Positions 16,528 to 27,201 of a DNA stretch of 64,000 nucleotides are shown here, one piece after another. Positions within the stretch are counted from its first letter, which is position 1, and each line of letters begins with the position of its first letter. The DNA comes from CBDDFV01 sp965227335 (GTDB taxonomy: Bacteria; Planctomycetota; Phycisphaerae; Phycisphaerales; SM1A02): the NCBI GenBank assembly GCA_965227335.1, contig CBDDFV010000001.1:868001-932000 (forward strand), given 5' to 3'. The notes under the pieces were generated by a model. That model was not told the origin of the DNA and ran no database searches. It was given only the letters and a program-made list of their open reading frames with translations. The translations under genes were made by a program, and so were the position numbers.

Positions 16528-17331
16528 CTAGGACGTGGACGCGGTCGCGGCCGGCAGTTCGATCCCGAAGAACCGCTCCCCGTTCGCGTCGAGGGTCGCT
16601 TCGAACTCGGCGGGGTCGACGCCGCGCTGTTCGGCGATGAACGCGGCGGTGTGTCCGACGTACTTCGGTTCGTTCGGGAAGACCTTGCGGTGGGGGACGG
16701 GGGCGAGGAACGGCGCGTCGGTCTCGACCATGATGCGATCGATCGGCGTGAGAAGAGCGGCTTCGGCGACTTCCGGCGCGTTCCTGAACGTCACGACGCC
16801 GGTGAACGAGATCCACGCCCCGAAGTCGAGCACCTTCCGGGCGTCGTCCGGCGTGCCCGTGAAGCAGTGGAAGACGTAGCGGGCGGGATCGAACGGCGCG
16901 GCCCGGAAGATCGGCAGCAGGTCGTCGAAGCTCTTCCGGCAGTGAACGATGATCGGGAGGTCAACGCCGGCCCGCTCCTGCGACTCGATGAAGGCGAGCT
17001 GCTCCTCGAGGACGCGGCGCTGGAGGTCGCGGGGCGGATGGTCGTAGTGGTTGTCGAGTCCCAGTTCGCCCCAGGCGACGCACCGGGGGTCGCGGGCGAC
17101 CTCGGCGAGTACGGGCCAGTCGAGCGGTTTGTCCGCGTAGAGCGGATGCACGCCGGTCGAACACCAGACATCAGGAAATCGCTGCGCGATGGCGAGATTG
17201 GCCCGGGCGTTTTCCGCGGCGGTGCCGACGGTGACCATTCCCCGCACCCCGGCCGCGCGAGCGGCGTTCACGACCTCGTCAACGCGGTCGTCGAAGCAGT
17301 CGAAGGCGAGATGGCAGTGCGAATCGAACAT
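16528..17331 (-). CDS. tatD: TatD family metal-dependent deoxyribonuclease
   Basis: This 267-aa TIM-barrel hydrolase has the metal ligands of the family: FDSHCHLAF (HxH) at the N-terminus, the Glu in CVAWGELGLDNHYD, PIIVHCRKSF, VFHCFTGT and VETDAPFLAP. Members are 3'-5' DNA/RNA exonucleases or D-aminoacyl-tRNA hydrolases in the cytoplasm. Length is normal (~260). Start: ATG at 17331, which gives the canonical MFDSHCH. It is upstream of and nearly abuts the BtuF-like gene, and it is divergent from the respiratory cluster. Confidence 0.93.
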   Translation of the reverse strand: MFDSHCHLAFDCFDDRVDEVVNAARAAGVRGMVTVGTAAENARANLAIAQRFPDVWCSTGVHPLYADKPLDWPVLAEVARDPRCVAWGELGLDNHYDHPPRDLQRRVLEEQLAFIESQERAGVDLPIIVHCRKSFDDLLPIFRAAPFDPARYVFHCFTGTPDDARKVLDFGAWISFTGVVTFRNAPEVAEAALLTPIDRIMVETDAPFLAPVPHRKVFPNEPKYVGHTAAFIAEQRGVDPAEFEATLDANGERFFGIELPAATASTS

Positions 17332-17570
17332 GTTCGGGACACGGTTCCGGGCCGCAGATGAATCTTCCGACGGACGTGGGGCCGATACTAGCCTCGTCAG
17401 CGTGTTGCGGTCACGGGCAGGCCCGATATCATCGCCGCCGGTCCGGACCCGTCGTCGCCCCCACCGGACCAAGGGAGAAGGAAGGCGCCGGTCGGACGCG
17501 CGTCCTTTCGGCAGTGGCCAGTTCGTGCCACAAGACCTCACTCAGGCCTCGTTGAGGCAGCCTTCATTGA

Positions 17571-17599
17571 TTGACAGTCCACCCTGACGAACCTAGCAT
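17571..17599 (+). promoter_or_regulatory. Sigma-70-type promoter of the act/cox cluster
   Basis: TTGACA (17571-17576, perfect -35) is separated by exactly 17 nt from TAGCAT (17594-17599, 4 of 6 for -10). It lies 134 nt before actA, in the 401-nt divergent gap with tatD. A small palindrome gcctc-gtt-gaggc (17546-17558) sits just upstream of the -35 and could be an operator. Nothing else coding-like was seen in 17332-17732. The RNA leader would be ~125 nt and includes a short A-rich stretch (17613-17620). Confidence 0.65.
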
Positions 17600-17732
17600 G
17601 CCCGGCACTTTGTGAAAAAAGGCACACATTCATCGTCCACGCCGGACGATGAAGTGGTGGATCATCTGGCGGCGAGGATCGCAGTCACGCGGCGTGACGG
17701 CGGGACGAGCCTCAGGAAAGCGGGACAACCTG

Positions 17733-18392
17733 ATGGGACGATACGTCTTCCCCCGTTGGACGAATCTCATTCTGCCGGTGACGCTCGTCGTCGGCGCGTT
17801 GGCGCCGTTGTACGTCGTCTACGTTGTCGCCTACGGGTTCAGCCCGGTGACGACGGACGTCGGGTATCAGCCGACGCAGCCGATTCCTTTCAGTCACGCG
17901 GTGCACGCCGGTCAGTTGGGGATGGACTGCCGGTACTGCCACAACACGGTGGAGCACGCGGCGCACGCGGCGATTCCGCCGACGCAGACGTGTTGGAACT
18001 GCCACGCGCAGATCCACAAGGAAAGTCCGCTGCTCGAACCGCTGCGTGAGAGTCACGCGACGGGCGAGCCGATCATGTGGCGGCGGGTGCACGACCTTCC
18101 GGACTACGCGTACTTCAACCACGCCGCGCACGTGAATCGCGGCGTGAGCTGCGTGGAGTGTCATGGTCGTATCGACCGCATGGAAGTCGTGTATCAGCAG
18201 GAGCCGCTGAGCATGGGCTGGTGTCTGGAATGTCACCGCAACCCGGCGCCGCACCTGCGTGATCCGGAGCTCGTGACCAACCTCGCCTGGGGCTGGGACC
18301 GTTCGGAGCGTGAGCGTGCGAAGGACGGCGAGCACTGGCTTGTCGAGAACAACATCAACCCGGCTGAGGACTGTTCCACATGCCATCGTTGA
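17733..18392 (+). CDS. actA: Alternative complex III subunit A, pentaheme cytochrome c
   Basis: This 219-aa membrane-anchored multiheme protein has one TM helix (residues ~8-32) followed by five CxxCH heme c sites: CRYCH, CWNCH, CVECH, CLECH and CSTCH. This is the expected count for ActA of alternative complex III, where the hemes carry electrons from the quinol site toward cytochrome c on the periplasmic face. The ATG at 17733 is preferred (AGGAAAG upstream, and the TM helix then starts normally). An in-frame ATG at 17649 would add 28 atypical residues. It overlaps actB by 13 nt. Confidence 0.93.
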   Translation: MGRYVFPRWTNLILPVTLVVGALAPLYVVYVVAYGFSPVTTDVGYQPTQPIPFSHAVHAGQLGMDCRYCHNTVEHAAHAAIPPTQTCWNCHAQIHKESPLLEPLRESHATGEPIMWRRVHDLPDYAYFNHAAHVNRGVSCVECHGRIDRMEVVYQQEPLSMGWCLECHRNPAPHLRDPELVTNLAWGWDRSERERAKDGEHWLVENNINPAEDCSTCHR

Positions 18393-21300
18393 ACGATACG
18401 CCGCGCAGCGGACAGGAATACTGGCGCAGCCTGAACGAGATCGCGGACACCCCGGAGTTCCGGGAGAGCGTCTTCCGCGAGTTCCCGGCCGGCGCGCTGG
18501 ACATGATTGACTCGTCCGAGCGTCGCCACTTTCTGAAGATCATGGGGGCGTCCATGGCGCTGGCGGGCATCGGGCTCGCCGGTTGTCGTCGATGGCCGGA
18601 GTCCAAGATCGCGCCGTACGCGAAGCGTCCGGAGGGGCACATCCCCGGCGTCTCGGTCGACTACGCCTCGGCGCTCGACTTCCACGGCGATCCGCTGGGG
18701 TTGCTGGTGAAGTCGGTCGACGGCCGTCCGATCAAGATCGAGGGCAACCCCGCCCATCCGCTGAGCCGGGGCGCGACGCACGCGTTCGCCCAGGCGGAGA
18801 TTCTCGACCTCTACGATCCCGATCGCGCCCGCGCCGTGCAGACGCCCGGATCGAGCGGCGGCTGGACGGCGTCCTCCTGGGACGCGTTCGACGCCGAGGC
18901 GGGACCGCTGTTCGAAGGCTACCGCTCGGCGAACGGCGGCCAGGGGCTGTACATCCTCGCCAGCGCTTCGTCGTCGCCGACGCGGCGTCGTCTGCAGGAC
19001 CAGTTCCGCGCGACGTTCCCGAACGCGGTGTGGCTCGAATATGAATCGCTCGCGAACGACATGGTGCTCGACGGCGCCGAGATGGCCTTCGGTCGTCCCG
19101 GCCGGCCGGTGTACAACCTGACGGACGCGATGTCGATCCTGTCGCTCGACGCCGACTTCCTCCACGTCTTCCCCGAATCCGTCCGGCTCGGACGGGAGTT
19201 CGCGGCCCACCGCAGTCCCGCCGGCCCGACCGACCCGATGAGCCGGATGTGCGTCGTGGAGCCGACGCTCTCCGTGACCGGGTCCAACGCCGACGACCGC
19301 ATCGCGGTCCGGCACAGCCAGGTCGGACTCGTCGCGGCGGCGATCGCGTACCGCGTGCTGGACGGCGCCGCCGCCGCCGCCGTGAAGCCCGCCGCCGAGG
19401 CCGCCGCGTCCGCCGGTCTCGTTGACCAGGCGCTGCTCGACAAGGTGGTCGAGCACCTGACGTCCCACCGCGGACAGGCGGTCGTGATCGCCGGTCAGAG
19501 CCAGCCGGCCGAGGTGCATTACCTCGCCCACCTGATGAACGAAGCGCTCGGCGCGTCGGGCGGCCTGGTGCAGCTCGCGCCGGCCGACGAGACGCCCCGC
19601 CACCTCGCGTCGATCCGTCGTCTCGCGTCCGATCTGGATGCGGACCGGGTGAAGACGCTGGTGATGATGGACGTGAATCCCGTCTACGACGCCCCGGCGG
19701 ATCTCGATCTCGCCGCGCGGCTGGCGAAGGCGGAGACGGTCATCGGCCTGAACGCGTACGTCAACGAGAGCGCGACCCCGCAGGGTCGTCCGATCCAGTG
19801 GATGCTCCCGGCGGCGCATCCGCTCGAGACGTGGGGCGACGTGAAGGCGTGGAACGGCGACCGCACGATCGCCCAGCCGCTGATCCTGCCGCTCTTCGAC
19901 GGCCGATCGCAGATCGAACTGCTCGCGTTCATGCTGGATCTGCCGGAGCGTTCCGGTCTGGATCTGGTGCGGGCGACGTATGCGACCGAACTGCCGACCG
20001 AGGACGACTGGCGGACCGCGTTGCACGACGGCGTGATTCCCGGTTCGTCGACGGTGCGGACGATGGCGCCGTCGCCGGCGCGGGCGTCGGCCGCGGTGCG
20101 TCAGATGGTCGATCGCGCCGCCGCGAGCACCGGCGTGGAGCTCGTCTTCATTCCGTGCAACACGATTCTCGACGGTCGTTACGCGAACAACGGCTGGCTG
20201 CAGGAGCTTCCCGACCCGGTCACGAAGCTGACGTGGGACAACGCGTTGCTCATCAGTCCGGCGATGGCGGAGTCGCTCGGCGTCGAGCCGTCGTCGCTGG
20301 TCCGGGTGCGGAAGGGCGAAGCGGTGCTGCAGGTTCCGGTGATCGTCCAGCCGGGCGTGGCGGACGACGCGGCGATCATCGCCCTCGGCTACGGCCGCAC
20401 CATGGACGCCCGGATCCTGACGGGGTCGGGCGTGAACGCGGGGGTGATGCGGACGTCGACGAACTTCGCGGCGGTCCCGGGCTGCTCGGTCGAGGCCACG
20501 GGCGAGAGCTATCCGCTCGCGACGACGCAGGATCATCACATCATCGACCTGGATTCGGTGGGCGGGAAGTCCATCCAGAATCGTCTGCCCTCGCTGGTTC
20601 GCGAGGCGGATCTTCCGGAGTACCAGGAAGACCCGTCGTTCGCGAAGCACCGCACGCACGTGACGCACCGGCTGTCCATGTGGGAGCCGCCGGCGTACGA
20701 CGGCGAGTACCAGTGGGGGATGTCGATCGACCTCGGCAAGTGCACGGGCTGCAGCGCGTGCGTGATCGCGTGCCAGGCGGAGAACAACATCCCGATCGTC
20801 GGCAAGGACCAGGTCCTGATGGGCCGCGAGATGCACTGGCTCCGCATCGACCGCTACTACCGCTTCGAGAAGACGGGCGAGGGCGACTGGGACGTCAATC
20901 AGTTGCGTTCGGTGGCGATGCAGCCGATGACGTGCCTGCACTGCGAGAACGCGCCGTGCGAGCAGGTGTGTCCGGTGGCGGCGACCGTGCACGATGACGA
21001 GGGCGTCAACGTGATGGTCTACAACCGCTGCGTGGGCACGCGGTACTGCTCGAACAACTGTCCGTACAAGGTGCGGCGGTTCAACTACTTCGATTACCAC
21101 CGCCGCGAGCCGCTGCGTTCGACGGGTCCGCTGCAGGTGCAGCCGGACTATTACACGAAGCAGCAGGCGGGGGCGGAGCCGCTGAGGCGGATGCAGTTCA
21201 ATCCGGAGGTCACCGTCCGGATGCGGGGCGTCATGGAGAAGTGCTCCTACTGCACGCAGCGGGTCGCGGAGGCGAAGATCGCCGCGAAGAACGAGTGGGT

Positions 21301-21631
21301 GAAGCAGAGTCCCGAGGCGAAGGCGGCCGACACGCGGGCCGCCCTCGAGGACGGCGCGGTGAAGACGGCGTGTCAGCAGGCGTGTCCGACGGACGCGATC
21401 GTCTTCGGCGACCTGCTCGACAAGCAGAGCCGGGTGGCGGCGCTGCACAAGCACAAGCGGTCATACGAGATTCTCGAGGAGCTTCACACGAAGCCGCGCA
21501 CGCGGTACGTGGCGAAGGTCCGTAATCCCTCCTTCCCGCAGATGGAGGAGGGAGGTCATGGTCATGGCGGCCACGGCGACAACCACAGCGCGGATCACTC
21601 CGGTGATCACGGCGACGATCACGGGCACTGA
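18380..21631 (+). CDS. actB: Alternative complex III subunit B, molybdopterin-like/Fe-S fusion
   Basis: This 1083-aa subunit has a Tat-type signal (ERRHFLKIMGASMALAG, residues 47-64). Residues ~75-740 form a domain resembling molybdopterin oxidoreductases but, as in other ActB proteins, without evident cofactor ligands. An Fe-S ferredoxin-type domain follows, with Cys clusters near 788 (CTGCSACVIAC), 852 (CLHCENAPCEQVCP), 884 (CVGTRYCSNNCP), 954 (CSYC) and 998 (CQQACPTDA), enough for several cubane clusters. The last ~30 residues are a His/Asp/Gly tail (GHGGHGDNHSADH). It sits on the periplasmic side, bound to ActC and ActA. A long antisense frame across this gene is a codon-bias shadow. Confidence 0.95.
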   Translation: MPSLNDTPRSGQEYWRSLNEIADTPEFRESVFREFPAGALDMIDSSERRHFLKIMGASMALAGIGLAGCRRWPESKIAPYAKRPEGHIPGVSVDYASALDFHGDPLGLLVKSVDGRPIKIEGNPAHPLSRGATHAFAQAEILDLYDPDRARAVQTPGSSGGWTASSWDAFDAEAGPLFEGYRSANGGQGLYILASASSSPTRRRLQDQFRATFPNAVWLEYESLANDMVLDGAEMAFGRPGRPVYNLTDAMSILSLDADFLHVFPESVRLGREFAAHRSPAGPTDPMSRMCVVEPTLSVTGSNADDRIAVRHSQVGLVAAAIAYRVLDGAAAAAVKPAAEAAASAGLVDQALLDKVVEHLTSHRGQAVVIAGQSQPAEVHYLAHLMNEALGASGGLVQLAPADETPRHLASIRRLASDLDADRVKTLVMMDVNPVYDAPADLDLAARLAKAETVIGLNAYVNESATPQGRPIQWMLPAAHPLETWGDVKAWNGDRTIAQPLILPLFDGRSQIELLAFMLDLPERSGLDLVRATYATELPTEDDWRTALHDGVIPGSSTVRTMAPSPARASAAVRQMVDRAAASTGVELVFIPCNTILDGRYANNGWLQELPDPVTKLTWDNALLISPAMAESLGVEPSSLVRVRKGEAVLQVPVIVQPGVADDAAIIALGYGRTMDARILTGSGVNAGVMRTSTNFAAVPGCSVEATGESYPLATTQDHHIIDLDSVGGKSIQNRLPSLVREADLPEYQEDPSFAKHRTHVTHRLSMWEPPAYDGEYQWGMSIDLGKCTGCSACVIACQAENNIPIVGKDQVLMGREMHWLRIDRYYRFEKTGEGDWDVNQLRSVAMQPMTCLHCENAPCEQVCPVAATVHDDEGVNVMVYNRCVGTRYCSNNCPYKVRRFNYFDYHRREPLRSTGPLQVQPDYYTKQQAGAEPLRRMQFNPEVTVRMRGVMEKCSYCTQRVAEAKIAAKNEWVKQSPEAKAADTRAALEDGAVKTACQQACPTDAIVFGDLLDKQSRVAALHKHKRSYEILEELHTKPRTRYVAKVRNPSFPQMEEGGHGHGGHGDNHSADHSGDHGDDHGH

Positions 21632-21645
21632 GCGACGGAGGAGTC

Positions 21646-23117
<1,472 letters not shown>

Positions 23118-23121
<4 letters not shown>

Positions 23122-23735
23122 CGACCCTGACGCCGCAGACCCGGCCCTCGGTCGCGCCGGCCGAAGCTGAACCCGAACAGCTCTACGGCTACATGGCCGA
23201 GTTCGATACGCCCGCCGCGATCATGCACGCGGCGGAGAAGGTCCGCGACTCCGGCTACCGCTGGTGGGACTGCCACACCCCCTTCCCCGTCCACGGCCTC
23301 GACAAGGCCATGGGCATCAAGGCGACCTGGCTGCCCCTCTTCGTCTTCGGCGCGGGCGTCACCGGGGCCCTGCTCGGCATCGTCCTCCAATGGTTCACCA
23401 ACGCCTCCGGATTCGACTTCTGGGCCCTCGTTCCCGTGCGCGGCTACGAGTTCCTGATCTCCGGCAAGCCGACCTTCTCCCTCCCCGCCAGCGTGCCCGT
23501 GATCTTCGAACTCACCATCCTGCTCTCCGCCACCAGTTGCGTCGGCCTGATGCTGTTCTTCAACGGCCTGCCCCGCTTCTACCACCCGACGCTCAAGAGC
23601 GAACGCTTCCGACGCGTCACCGATGATCGCTTCTTCCTCGTCCTCGAGGCCCGCGATCCGCTCTTCACCCGCACCAAGGCCCGGTCGCTGCTCGAATCGC
23701 TCGACCCCCTGTCGATCGAAGCCCTGGAGGCCTGA
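23118..23735 (+). CDS. actD: Alternative complex III subunit D (DUF3341)
   Basis: This 205-aa DUF3341 protein has a soluble N-terminal part with YGYMAEFDTPAAIMHAAEKV and YRWWDCHTPFPVHGLDKAMG, the family signature, followed by two TM helices (~75-95, ~125-150) and a cytoplasmic C-terminal tail. In alternative complex III it is a small membrane subunit packed against the NrfD-like subunits and carries no redox centre. It overlaps actC by 4 nt and precedes actE by 3 nt, consistent with tight translational coupling. Confidence 0.94.
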
Positions 23736-23738
23736 CCC

Positions 23739-24413
23739 ATGGCGCCCCCTCGCTGGCTCATCTACACCTCGCTGACCCTCCTGTGCATCCTGCTGGTGCC
23801 CCCGGCCCTGATCGCGCGGATGCGGGCGGAAAACTCCGAAGCCCGCCGCATCCACATCATTCAGGACATGGATCAGCAGTTCAAGTACAAGACGCAGGAC
23901 GTCAGCCCCATCTTCGCCGACCAGCGGACCATGCGCCCCATGGTCCCGGACACCGTCGCCCGCGGCGGCGCCCGCACCGATGATCATTTCCATCGCGGCG
24001 TGGTCGGTGAGGACTGGGTCGAGACCTTCCCGTCCCGCATCACCGTCGACCGGACCCTGCTCAATCGGGGCGAGGAACGGTTCAACATCTACTGCACGCC
24101 CTGTCACGGCGGCTCCGGCTACGGCGACGGCATCGTCCACCTTCGGGCCAACGCCCTGCTCAACGAACCGGCGCGGAACAACGGCACCGTGTGGGTGGCC
24201 CCGAAGTCGCTCCACGAAGTCGGCGTCAACGATCAGCCGGTCGGGCAGATCTACAACACGATCACCAACGGCGTGCGGACGATGGCCGGCTACGCCGCGC
24301 AGATCTCCACCGAGGACCGCTGGGCGATCACGGCCTACGTGAAAGCCCTGCAACGCAGCCAGAACGCGTCCATCGACGACATTCCGGCCGATGAACGTCA
24401 GAATCTGCGTTAG
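23739..24413 (+). CDS. actE: Alternative complex III subunit E, monoheme cytochrome c
   Basis: This 224-aa protein has an N-terminal TM anchor (~residues 5-26) and one class I cytochrome c domain with heme site CTPCHGGSGYGDG near residue 122 and a downstream Met (VRTMAGYAAQIS) as likely axial ligand. It is the terminal electron carrier of the complex, handing electrons to the caa3 oxidase or a soluble cytochrome c in the periplasm. The preceding segment (YKTQDVSPIFADQRTMRPM) is typical of ActE. Start: ATG at 23739. Confidence 0.94.
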   Translation: MAPPRWLIYTSLTLLCILLVPPALIARMRAENSEARRIHIIQDMDQQFKYKTQDVSPIFADQRTMRPMVPDTVARGGARTDDHFHRGVVGEDWVETFPSRITVDRTLLNRGEERFNIYCTPCHGGSGYGDGIVHLRANALLNEPARNNGTVWVAPKSLHEVGVNDQPVGQIYNTITNGVRTMAGYAAQISTEDRWAITAYVKALQRSQNASIDDIPADERQNLR

Positions 24414-24480
24414 CGTCTGAGACGAATGCATTTATGAGGGGGCCTGGAACGGCCCGGTATCGGAAGGACGAATCCCCGTG

Positions 24481-25761
24481 ATGCTCGAACGCATTGCCAG
24501 CGAAGAACGAAGACTCGGCGACGGCGCCGCGCGTCTGGCCATTCCGGCCCTCGTGATCGGCGCGGTGCTGCTCCTCGGCAGTCTCGCGGCGGCCCTGATC
24601 GCGGACGACCCGTATCACCTGAAGACCTTCTTCAAGTCGTACCTCAACGCCGTCTACTTCGTCGCCCTGATCTCGCTCGGCGGTCTCTTCTTCGTCGTCG
24701 TTCAGCACGCCACCCGGGCCGGGTGGAGCGTCACGGTGCGGCGTCTCGGCGAGCTCGTCATGGCGAACCTCATCGTCGTGATCCCGCTCTGCTTCCTGCC
24801 GATCCTCATCCTCGTCCTCGCCGGCGAGGGATCGCTGCTGTGGAAGTGGATGGACCCGGACGTCCGGGCGGGCGACGCCCTCTATCTTCATAAGGAAGCG
24901 TTCCTCAACGTTCCCTTCTGGTCGATCCGCGCGGTCTTCTATCTCGCCTTCTGGGCGCTCGCGGCGTACTTCTACTACAGCAATTCGCTCGCCCAGGATC
25001 GATCAGGCGACGTCGAGCTGACGCACCGCATGCAGTGGTTCGCCCCGATCACGCTGCTGCTTTTCGCCCTCACGCTGAGCTTCGCGTCCGTCGACTGGGT
25101 GAAGGCGCTCGAAGCCCACTGGTTCAGCACGATGTTCGGCGTCTACAACTTCGCCGCCGCCTGCACCGGATTCTTCGGTCTGATGCTCGTGATCATGTTC
25201 GTGCTGCAGCGGAACGGTCGGCTCAGGAACGTGATCACGCTCGAGCATTACCAGGACATCGGCAAGCTGCTCTTCGCGTTCGGCGTGGTGTTCTGGGCGT
25301 ACATCGCCTTCAGCCAGTACATGCTGATCTGGTACGCGAACATCCCGGAAGAGACGGCGTGGTACCTCGCCCGCTCGGTCGGCGAGTGGCGGGTGCTGAG
25401 TTGGGTGCTGACGGTCGGACACTTCTTCCTGCCGCTGCTGCTCTTTGTTTCGAAGCATCCGAAGCGCACGCCCGTGATCGCCGCGATCGTCGGCGGCTGG
25501 CTCGTCGCGTTCTGCTTCCTCGACACCTTCTGGCTGATCCACCCCGTCATCCCGGCGGACCTCGCGACCGCGACGAACTACGACGACTGGTTCGCGGCCC
25601 ACGCCGACGACGCCATCGGGCTCAGCTGGTTCGATCTCACGACCCTCGTCGGCATGGTCGCCCTGACCGCCGGTTTCACCCTGCGACGCATGAGCCGCGT
25701 CTCGCTCGTCCCGGAACAGGATCCGCGGGCGACCGAGGCCCTCGCGTTCGAGAACCTTTGA
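24481..25761 (+). CDS. actF: Alternative complex III subunit F, second NrfD-like subunit
   Basis: This ~427-aa polytopic protein of the NrfD superfamily is homologous to ActC, with about ten helices. It contains LNAVYFVALISLGGLFFVV, DWVKALEAHWFSTMFGVYNFA and FSQYMLIWYANIPEETAWY, a run seen in ActF/quinol:cytochrome c oxidoreductase subunit 2. It is proposed to contribute a proton path. GGAAGGA lies upstream. A GTG at 24478 directly precedes the ATG at 24481, so the start is uncertain by one codon. A 64-nt gap separates it from actE. Confidence 0.93.
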   Translation: MLERIASEERRLGDGAARLAIPALVIGAVLLLGSLAAALIADDPYHLKTFFKSYLNAVYFVALISLGGLFFVVVQHATRAGWSVTVRRLGELVMANLIVVIPLCFLPILILVLAGEGSLLWKWMDPDVRAGDALYLHKEAFLNVPFWSIRAVFYLAFWALAAYFYYSNSLAQDRSGDVELTHRMQWFAPITLLLFALTLSFASVDWVKALEAHWFSTMFGVYNFAAACTGFFGLMLVIMFVLQRNGRLRNVITLEHYQDIGKLLFAFGVVFWAYIAFSQYMLIWYANIPEETAWYLARSVGEWRVLSWVLTVGHFFLPLLLFVSKHPKRTPVIAAIVGGWLVAFCFLDTFWLIHPVIPADLATATNYDDWFAAHADDAIGLSWFDLTTLVGMVALTAGFTLRRMSRVSLVPEQDPRATEALAFENL

Positions 25762-25795
25762 CCTGACTCCCTCCCGGATTCACCGGAGCGCTCCC

Positions 25796-26155
25796 GTGGC
25801 CCATCACGACCCGCATGACGACATCGAACTGCTCGAGGCCGACTTCGAGGATCCCGAACCCAGTGCGACCTGGTTCTACACCATCGCCGGCGGGCTGGTC
25901 CTCATCGCCACCGTCCTCGCCGTCGCGGCCGTCTACTACAACAGCTTCGGCAAGAAGCTGAGCGAACGCGTCGTCGACGTCGACATCAACGAGATCGAGA
26001 CGCTCAAGGCGGGGCACCAGGCCCAGCTCGACGCCGACGCCCGCTGGATCGATCGCGACGAAGGCGTTATCGCCATCCCGATCGACGACGCCAAGGACCT
26101 CGTCATCCGGGAGTACGGCGGCTCGGCCCGGGCCGCCGCGAACGGAACCGACTGA
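25796..26155 (+). CDS. Small single-TM protein between actF and SCO, unknown
   Basis: This 119-aa protein starts at GTG 25796 (GGAG upstream). The N-terminus is acidic with His pairs (MAHHDPHDDIELLEADFEDP). One TM helix covers ~26-50 (FYTIAGGLVLIATVLAVAAV), followed by a periplasmic tail of ~68 residues with VIAIPIDDAKDLVIREYGG. I do not recognise a family. Placed inside the respiratory operon between actF and the copper chaperone, it is a candidate accessory subunit of alternative complex III or of the oxidase. Some alternative complex III preparations contain an additional small subunit beyond A-F, but equivalence cannot be judged from sequence alone. Confidence 0.75.
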   Translation: MAHHDPHDDIELLEADFEDPEPSATWFYTIAGGLVLIATVLAVAAVYYNSFGKKLSERVVDVDINEIETLKAGHQAQLDADARWIDRDEGVIAIPIDDAKDLVIREYGGSARAAANGTD

Positions 26156-26271
26156 CCCGGATCTGACGCCTGACCGCTGATTCATTGTCCCCGTTTCCCC
26201 CCGCTCTGACTGACCTGCCCCGGATTCACCGTTTCGTTTCGCTCCTCTCCCCACATTCTGGAGCGCATCCC

Positions 26272-27201
26272 ATGACGTATTCCCGACTGTCCGCCATCGT
26301 TCGACCGCTCCTTCCCGCGCGACGCGTGCGGGCGGTGATGTCGTCGGCAGGGGGGGGAATCGTCCCGGCGCTCGCCGCCGTCGCGCTGACCGGCGCGGCC
26401 GCCGCGCAGAGCGCCCTTCCGATGACCGCCGTGCCGCCGGAGCGTCAGGGTCTCGACATCGTCGAGCATCTTGGCGAGACGCTGCCGATGGACATCCCGC
26501 TCATCGATTCGAACGGGAACGAGGTCGTCGTCGGCGACTACTTCGACGGCGAACGCCCGGTCCTGCTCACCTTCAACTACTACGAGTGTCCGCAGCTGTG
26601 CACGCTCACGCTGAACGGCATGGTGAAGGCGCTCAAAAAGGTGGAATGGAAGGCGGGCGAGGAGTTCCGCATCCTCACGGTGTCGATCGACACGGAGGAG
26701 ACGCCGGACCTGGCCTCGTTCAAGCAGGATTCGTACCTGAACTTCTACCAGAACCACGCCGGCGACGACGCGTGGGCGTTCACGGTCGGGCGGGGCGACA
26801 ATCCCCGGCGTCTCGCCGACGCGGCGGGGTTCGGCTACCGCTACGACGAAGCCTCGGATGAGTACATCCACGGCTCGCTCATCCTCGCCGTCACGCCGGA
26901 CGGCCGGCTCTCGCGCTACATCTACGCGCTCGATCCGACGCCCAAGGACATGCGATTCGCCCTGATTGAAGCGGGCGAGGGCAAGGTCGGTTCGACGCTC
27001 GAACGGTTCATCTTCTGGTGTCACCAGTATGACCCCACCGCCAACAGTTACACGCTGGCGGCCTTTCGCGTGATGCAGATCGCGGGTCTGCTCACGGTGC
27101 TTGCGATCGGGTGCGGCTGGATCATCCTCCGCCGCCTCGAACCCGTCCGCCGTGAAGCCGAGCCGTCATCCGCCTCACCCCAGCCAGGACTCAGCGCATG
27201 A
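26272..27201 (+). CDS. SCO1/SenC family copper chaperone
   Basis: This 309-aa protein has a Sec-type leader ending around residue 43 (ALTGAAAAQS), then a thioredoxin-like SCO domain. Copper ligands are visible: the Cys pair in YYECPQLCTLTLNG and the His in EYIHGSLILAV. A C-terminal TM helix follows (~265-290, VMQIAGLLTVLAIGCGWII), which is unusual because SCO proteins are normally anchored at the N-terminus. It delivers copper to the CuA centre of oxidase subunit II, whose gene overlaps its stop codon by 4 nt. Start: ATG at 26272 behind TGGAG. Confidence 0.92.
   Translation: MTYSRLSAIVRPLLPARRVRAVMSSAGGGIVPALAAVALTGAAAAQSALPMTAVPPERQGLDIVEHLGETLPMDIPLIDSNGNEVVVGDYFDGERPVLLTFNYYECPQLCTLTLNGMVKALKKVEWKAGEEFRILTVSIDTEETPDLASFKQDSYLNFYQNHAGDDAWAFTVGRGDNPRRLADAAGFGYRYDEASDEYIHGSLILAVTPDGRLSRYIYALDPTPKDMRFALIEAGEGKVGSTLERFIFWCHQYDPTANSYTLAAFRVMQIAGLLTVLAIGCGWIILRRLEPVRREAEPSSASPQPGLSA

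Noticed and set aside
18233..21454. A 1073-codon open frame antisense to actB
   Set aside because: It is His/Arg/Val-rich, lacks domains and mirrors the GC-biased third positions of actB. It is a shadow, not a gene.
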